Shown here: one piece after another, positions 60,111-64,000 of the stretch
Layout: each line of letters begins with the position of its first letter
Numbering within the stretch: the first letter of the stretch is position 1
From: Scylla paramamosain
Lineage: Eukaryota; Arthropoda; Malacostraca; Decapoda; Portunidae
Direction: 5' to 3'
Assembly (NCBI RefSeq): GCF_035594125.1
Contig: NC_087151.1
Coordinates: 20,351,253-20,415,252 of the forward strand
Length of the DNA stretch: 64,000 nt
Notes under the pieces: model-generated
Database searches by the model: none
Told to the model about the DNA's origin: nothing
What the model saw: the letters and a program-made list of their open reading frames with translations, nothing else
Made by a program: the position numbers and the translations under genes

Positions 60111-62018
60111 ATGTCTTACCATAAAAGATACAGGCAGATACAACGTGAGCTCAAGGAACTGTTGGTTAGTAGTAGTGAAGAGGAAGCTGACTGGGTTCAT
60201 CAAAACACCAAAATTCCCAAACTTTACCATAATAACTCTGACCCATCTTTAAGCTTTTCTGACCAGGACAGTTGTGAAAGTACATCCTTATCCCCCTTGA
60301 TAGTAACTGCACCAGAAGAATTAAGCACAGATGATGAGAGTCACCACCATATATCTGATTTGGCACTTGAAGAAGGATTAGCTTTATGGGCATCAAAAAA
60401 TAACATTACACGCCAGGCAGCAAATGAATTATTGGAGCTGTTGAGGAATAATGGGCATAATCTACCTAAAGATTCACGCACTTTGATGGAAACTCCAAGG
60501 TATGTAGAGGTATTAGAAAAATGTGGAGGACACTATTATTATTTTGGGATTGGTTCATGTTTGCAAAATATATTGAAGACTCATCCAGCATTTGTAAAAG
60601 AAAATGATTCGGTTAAACTCAGTGTAAACATAGATGGTATTCCTTTACATAAATCAAGCAATGAACAGTTCTGGCCTATACTGATAAAGTTCAGCTGCTT
60701 TAAGCCAGCATTAGTTGCTCTGTATTGTGGAAAGACTAAACCAGATTCTATTGACAGTTTTTTGGAAGATTTTCTTCAAGAATATAAGCAACTTTCTGAA
60801 AATGGTTTAGTTTTTGAAGGGAAAAGACTGGCAGTAAGAATAGTTGCATTTATTTGTGATGCACCTGCACGCTCATTTATCAAATGCATAAAAGGGCACA
60901 ATGGGTATTACTCATGTGAGAGATGTGAAATTAAAGGAACCTGGCAATCACATGTTCTTGTATTAGACTCTGCACAACCCTGTAATGAAAGATCTGATGA
61001 GAAATTCAATCAGGAACAGTACAGGGATTCTCATCAGTTAGGAAAAAGTCCTTTGATTCAGTATGGAATATCTTGCGTGAAAGGGTTTCCACTGGATTAC
61101 ATGCATATGACTTGCCTTGGTGTTACCAGAAGAATGCTACTTTTCCTCATAAGAGGTTCTAAGAAATGCAAACTCTCTCAGCTTCAAATAAGTTTAATTT
61201 CTTCTTCTTTAGAGAGTCTTTCCAACAAACTACCAAGTGAATTTGCTAGACAGCCACGATCACTAGCTGTAATTGATCGCTGGAAGGCCACCGAATTTAG
61301 ACAGTATATATTATACACAAGTATTGTTGTCCTGAAAGATGTTGTTCCTGATATTATATACAAAAACAGTCTTTTGCTTACTGTGTCCTTATCAGTTTTA
61401 TTGAATTCCAATGATGAAATACGAAATTCTTACTTACCATATGCAAGAGAATTACTTAAGTGTTTTGTACAACAGTGTCGAGATATATATGGTCAAAGTT
61501 TTATTGTATATAATGTTCATAATCTTCTTCACTTGGTAGATGATGTAGAGAATTACCAGTGTTCCCTTAATGACATTTGTGCTTTCCCATACGAGAATGA
61601 ACTTCACAAAATAAAGCAGTTAGTGAGGTCATCAAACAATCCAGTTTCTCAAGTTTTCAAAAGACTTGCAGAAAAGAAAATGTTTAATGAATCAAAAGTG
61701 ACAGAAGCTAATCACAGAATATATATATCTACAAAATACAAAAATAATTGTTTCATGTTAAAAAATGAAGATTTTGTGTTCCTTAGGAAACTAAAAAATG
61801 ATGTCTACTATGAATGTGATGTTCTTCGTCAAAGCCAAACTGAAAATTTTTTTACTGAACCATGCAATTCTAAACTCATTAACATTGTGTTTATGAAAAA
61901 TAAGAGTAATTTAAAAAAGAAAGTAATTCACTTAGAGCAGCTGCATAGAAAGGTGATAAAATTGCCATACAAAGATGGTGTTGTTTTAGTACCAGTTGTA
62001 CATGACATTTCCAGTTAG
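60111..62018 (+). CDS. tnp2/CACTA-type DDE transposase (635 aa), copy 2
   Basis: Identical to the copy at 49944-51851 except one residue (EIRNSY here, EIQNSY there, at about residue 438). All catalytic and zinc-knuckle residues described for copy 1 are kept. Start chosen by the same argument. Two intact, nearly identical genes mean either very recent duplication or an assembly duplicate. Confidence 0.8.
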   Translation: MSYHKRYRQIQRELKELLVSSSEEEADWVHQNTKIPKLYHNNSDPSLSFSDQDSCESTSLSPLIVTAPEELSTDDESHHHISDLALEEGLALWASKNNITRQAANELLELLRNNGHNLPKDSRTLMETPRYVEVLEKCGGHYYYFGIGSCLQNILKTHPAFVKENDSVKLSVNIDGIPLHKSSNEQFWPILIKFSCFKPALVALYCGKTKPDSIDSFLEDFLQEYKQLSENGLVFEGKRLAVRIVAFICDAPARSFIKCIKGHNGYYSCERCEIKGTWQSHVLVLDSAQPCNERSDEKFNQEQYRDSHQLGKSPLIQYGISCVKGFPLDYMHMTCLGVTRRMLLFLIRGSKKCKLSQLQISLISSSLESLSNKLPSEFARQPRSLAVIDRWKATEFRQYILYTSIVVLKDVVPDIIYKNSLLLTVSLSVLLNSNDEIRNSYLPYARELLKCFVQQCRDIYGQSFIVYNVHNLLHLVDDVENYQCSLNDICAFPYENELHKIKQLVRSSNNPVSQVFKRLAEKKMFNESKVTEANHRIYISTKYKNNCFMLKNEDFVFLRKLKNDVYYECDVLRQSQTENFFTEPCNSKLINIVFMKNKSNLKKKVIHLEQLHRKVIKLPYKDGVVLVPVVHDISS

Positions 62019-62492
62019 GTGGGCAGTTGTACATGGTGTATTCTCATGACTGATATGTGTTTACTAAAGAGAAGTTAAGCAAAACGTTTCAGATCTGCAG
62101 GATTTTAGTCTTCATACACAAGTTGTATTTGTTATGTATCTCTCTTATGGCCATTGTTCTTTATCTCAAAACTGTTCATCTGCATCTTCACTCTCCTCTT
62201 CGTCTCCTTTGTGCCTTGTGTGCCAGTACAGCCCGGAGTGCTGCTCTTCGGCTTATGAAGAGGATTTTGTCAGGTTGAGACATGGGTAATTGTTTCTATA
62301 CTACATTTAAAATATAGAAATTAGGTTTTTATTCTTGTCATATACCTATCTGAAGAGGTAAAACTGCCAACATGCCTAGCTTTTAAATATTGTATTATTC
62401 GTACTTGAATATCTTACTGCTGATGTTATTAATGAAACAAAATATGCAAAGCATGAACATAGCCCATTGATTAATTATATTTTATATTTAGA

Positions 62493-62688
62493 ATGTGGAA
62501 ACGAGCAGTTTGGTTGGAGGGTAAGAAAGAAGAAGAGGGTGTGGTGCCATCCAGCTGGGTATTAGAAGAGAACCAAACCTTGTTTTGGCCACAAGGAGTT
62601 AATGCTGAGAATGCCCTTCATAATCAGCAAGAACCAGACCCTGCATCATGGAGAAAGTTTATGTTGAAAAAAGTGAAGATCACTTCTG
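62493..62688 (+). CDS. DUF4806-type protein, exon 1 (copy 2)
   Basis: Same sequence and splice donor as 52326-52521 (VVPSSWV and FWPQG motifs; phase 1 at G/GTTGGT). Confidence 0.75.
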
Positions 62689-62865
62689 GTTGGTGTTTTA
62701 CTATTATCTTGCTGTTATTGGATGACGTTCACTTTCATGTTTATTCACCTCAGAAATGCTCATTTTTGTTGCCTTTTAGCTGTACCTGATTGAGATAAAT
62801 GTCACAAAAATTTAGGGCTGGTAATGAAATGTTTGGCGCCTGAGATGGGCAGTGGTCGAGGTATG

Positions 62866-63225
<360 letters not shown>

Positions 63226-63251
63226 AAGTATTTCAAGAAACTTCATCAACG

Positions 63252-63425
<174 letters not shown>

Positions 63426-63449
63426 TTTATTTATTTTTTTTCCCCTCAG

Positions 63450-63605
63450 ATAGTTTTCAAGAATGCGATACCTACCATCTGACATCTACGGTGGAGAGTT
63501 CTGAGAGCAACAGTGATCCTGATGAAGGTCTACTCATGAGAAAAAGGAGAAAACGTTGTAAGAAAAATCTGCCTGATGACTTTGTCAGCAGTGAAAACTT
63601 ACATG
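63450..63605 (+). CDS. DUF4806-type protein, exon 2 (copy 2)
   Basis: Same as 53259-53414, including the [12 protein letters not shown] basic cluster and both splice sites. Confidence 0.75.
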
Positions 63606-63947
63606 GTAGGCATACCTGGTCATATTTGAAAACAATTTATGAAAGAAGAAAATCATAACAGTGAATACAACAGCAATACTATTGTTCATTAATAATTAGA
63701 TTGACAAACTGAGAGAACTGAGAGGTGGGGGATAGCTGGGAAAACACAAAGTGGTTTGGTTAGCAAATTTCTTCAATCTCATTTTTGTCTACAAAGTGTC
63801 TGACTGTAAACATTTACAGGTGAAGGGTTTCCCCGGACTATTCACTGACTCCTTTTATTTGTCTTTGACAGCCCCCAACACCAAGCCCTTTCACAGTTTT
63901 TTTTTTTTTTTTTCGTGTCTTTGTAATATGTAATGATTTTTCCACAG

Positions 63948-64000
63948 AAGCTGTCCACATGAAGCCAGCCTCACAGAAGCCACAGGTCACAACCTCTCAA
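63948..64000 (+). CDS. DUF4806-type protein, exon 3 (copy 2, partial)
   Basis: First 53 nt of the exon (AVHMKPASQKPQVTTSQ), after the same ttttccacag acceptor; cut by the window end. Confidence 0.7.

Overview
The window is AT-rich, repeat-dense animal genomic DNA with introns, long (AT)n, (CT)n and (GA)n microsatellites and several families of degenerate non-LTR retrotransposons and tRNA-derived SINEs. The style of the LINE, SINE and Penelope-like families, and the G/C-rich minisatellite followed by TAACC-type runs, fit an arthropod and most likely a decapod crustacean. That taxonomic call is inference from recognised repeat styles. There are no bacterial operons, rRNA genes or convincing single-copy tRNA genes.

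Layout. (1) 1-25.66 kb is one satellite block. A roughly 100-bp monomer is organised into a higher-order repeat (HOR) of about 11 distinct monomers (about 1.1 kb). The block has orientation switches near 3648, 18752, 19205 and 22989, a nearly perfect long inverted repeat (1-758 against 3648-4405), a monomeric stretch (about 7.0-9.36 kb) and one inserted, broken LINE (9358-11019). (2) 25.66-32.2 kb is mixed sequence: two candidate + strand exons, one strong candidate - strand exon (31585-32067), a Penelope-like endonuclease remnant, a LINE 5' half (ORF1 plus endonuclease) and microsatellites. (3) 32234-37122 is a young Ty3/gypsy LTR retrotransposon: two almost identical 1.33-kb LTRs, a 5-bp target duplication and a PBS, but the only protein left is an intact integrase. 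(4) 37.7-40.07 kb is a LINE with a 628-bp Penelope-like element nested inside it; the nested element carries a GIY-YIG domain, a 34-bp perfect inverted repeat, a 13-bp target duplication and a hammerhead-ribozyme-like motif. (5) 41.2-47.8 kb holds three - strand LINE fragments of two families. (6) 47815-64000 holds a 10,167-bp unit and the first 6 kb of a second, head-to-tail, about 99.9% identical copy.

The 10-kb unit is the most coherent genetic system here. It carries an intact 635-aa tnp2/CACTA-type transposase and, just downstream on the same strand, a four-exon gene for a 315-aa protein with a C-terminal DUF4806-like domain. All three of that gene's introns are phase 1. The introns and flanks are loaded with secondary insertions: a foldback element between (AT)n tracts, a Harbinger-type MITE with TTA duplications, a LINE piece, and two tRNA-like hairpin SINEs with 13-14 bp target duplications. 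The unit ends in a cluster of seven CACGTG palindromes. I infer that the two genes form a two-component DNA transposon, a transposase plus a DNA-binding or accessory factor. I could not find terminal inverted repeats, so a segmental tandem duplication or an assembly duplication remains possible.
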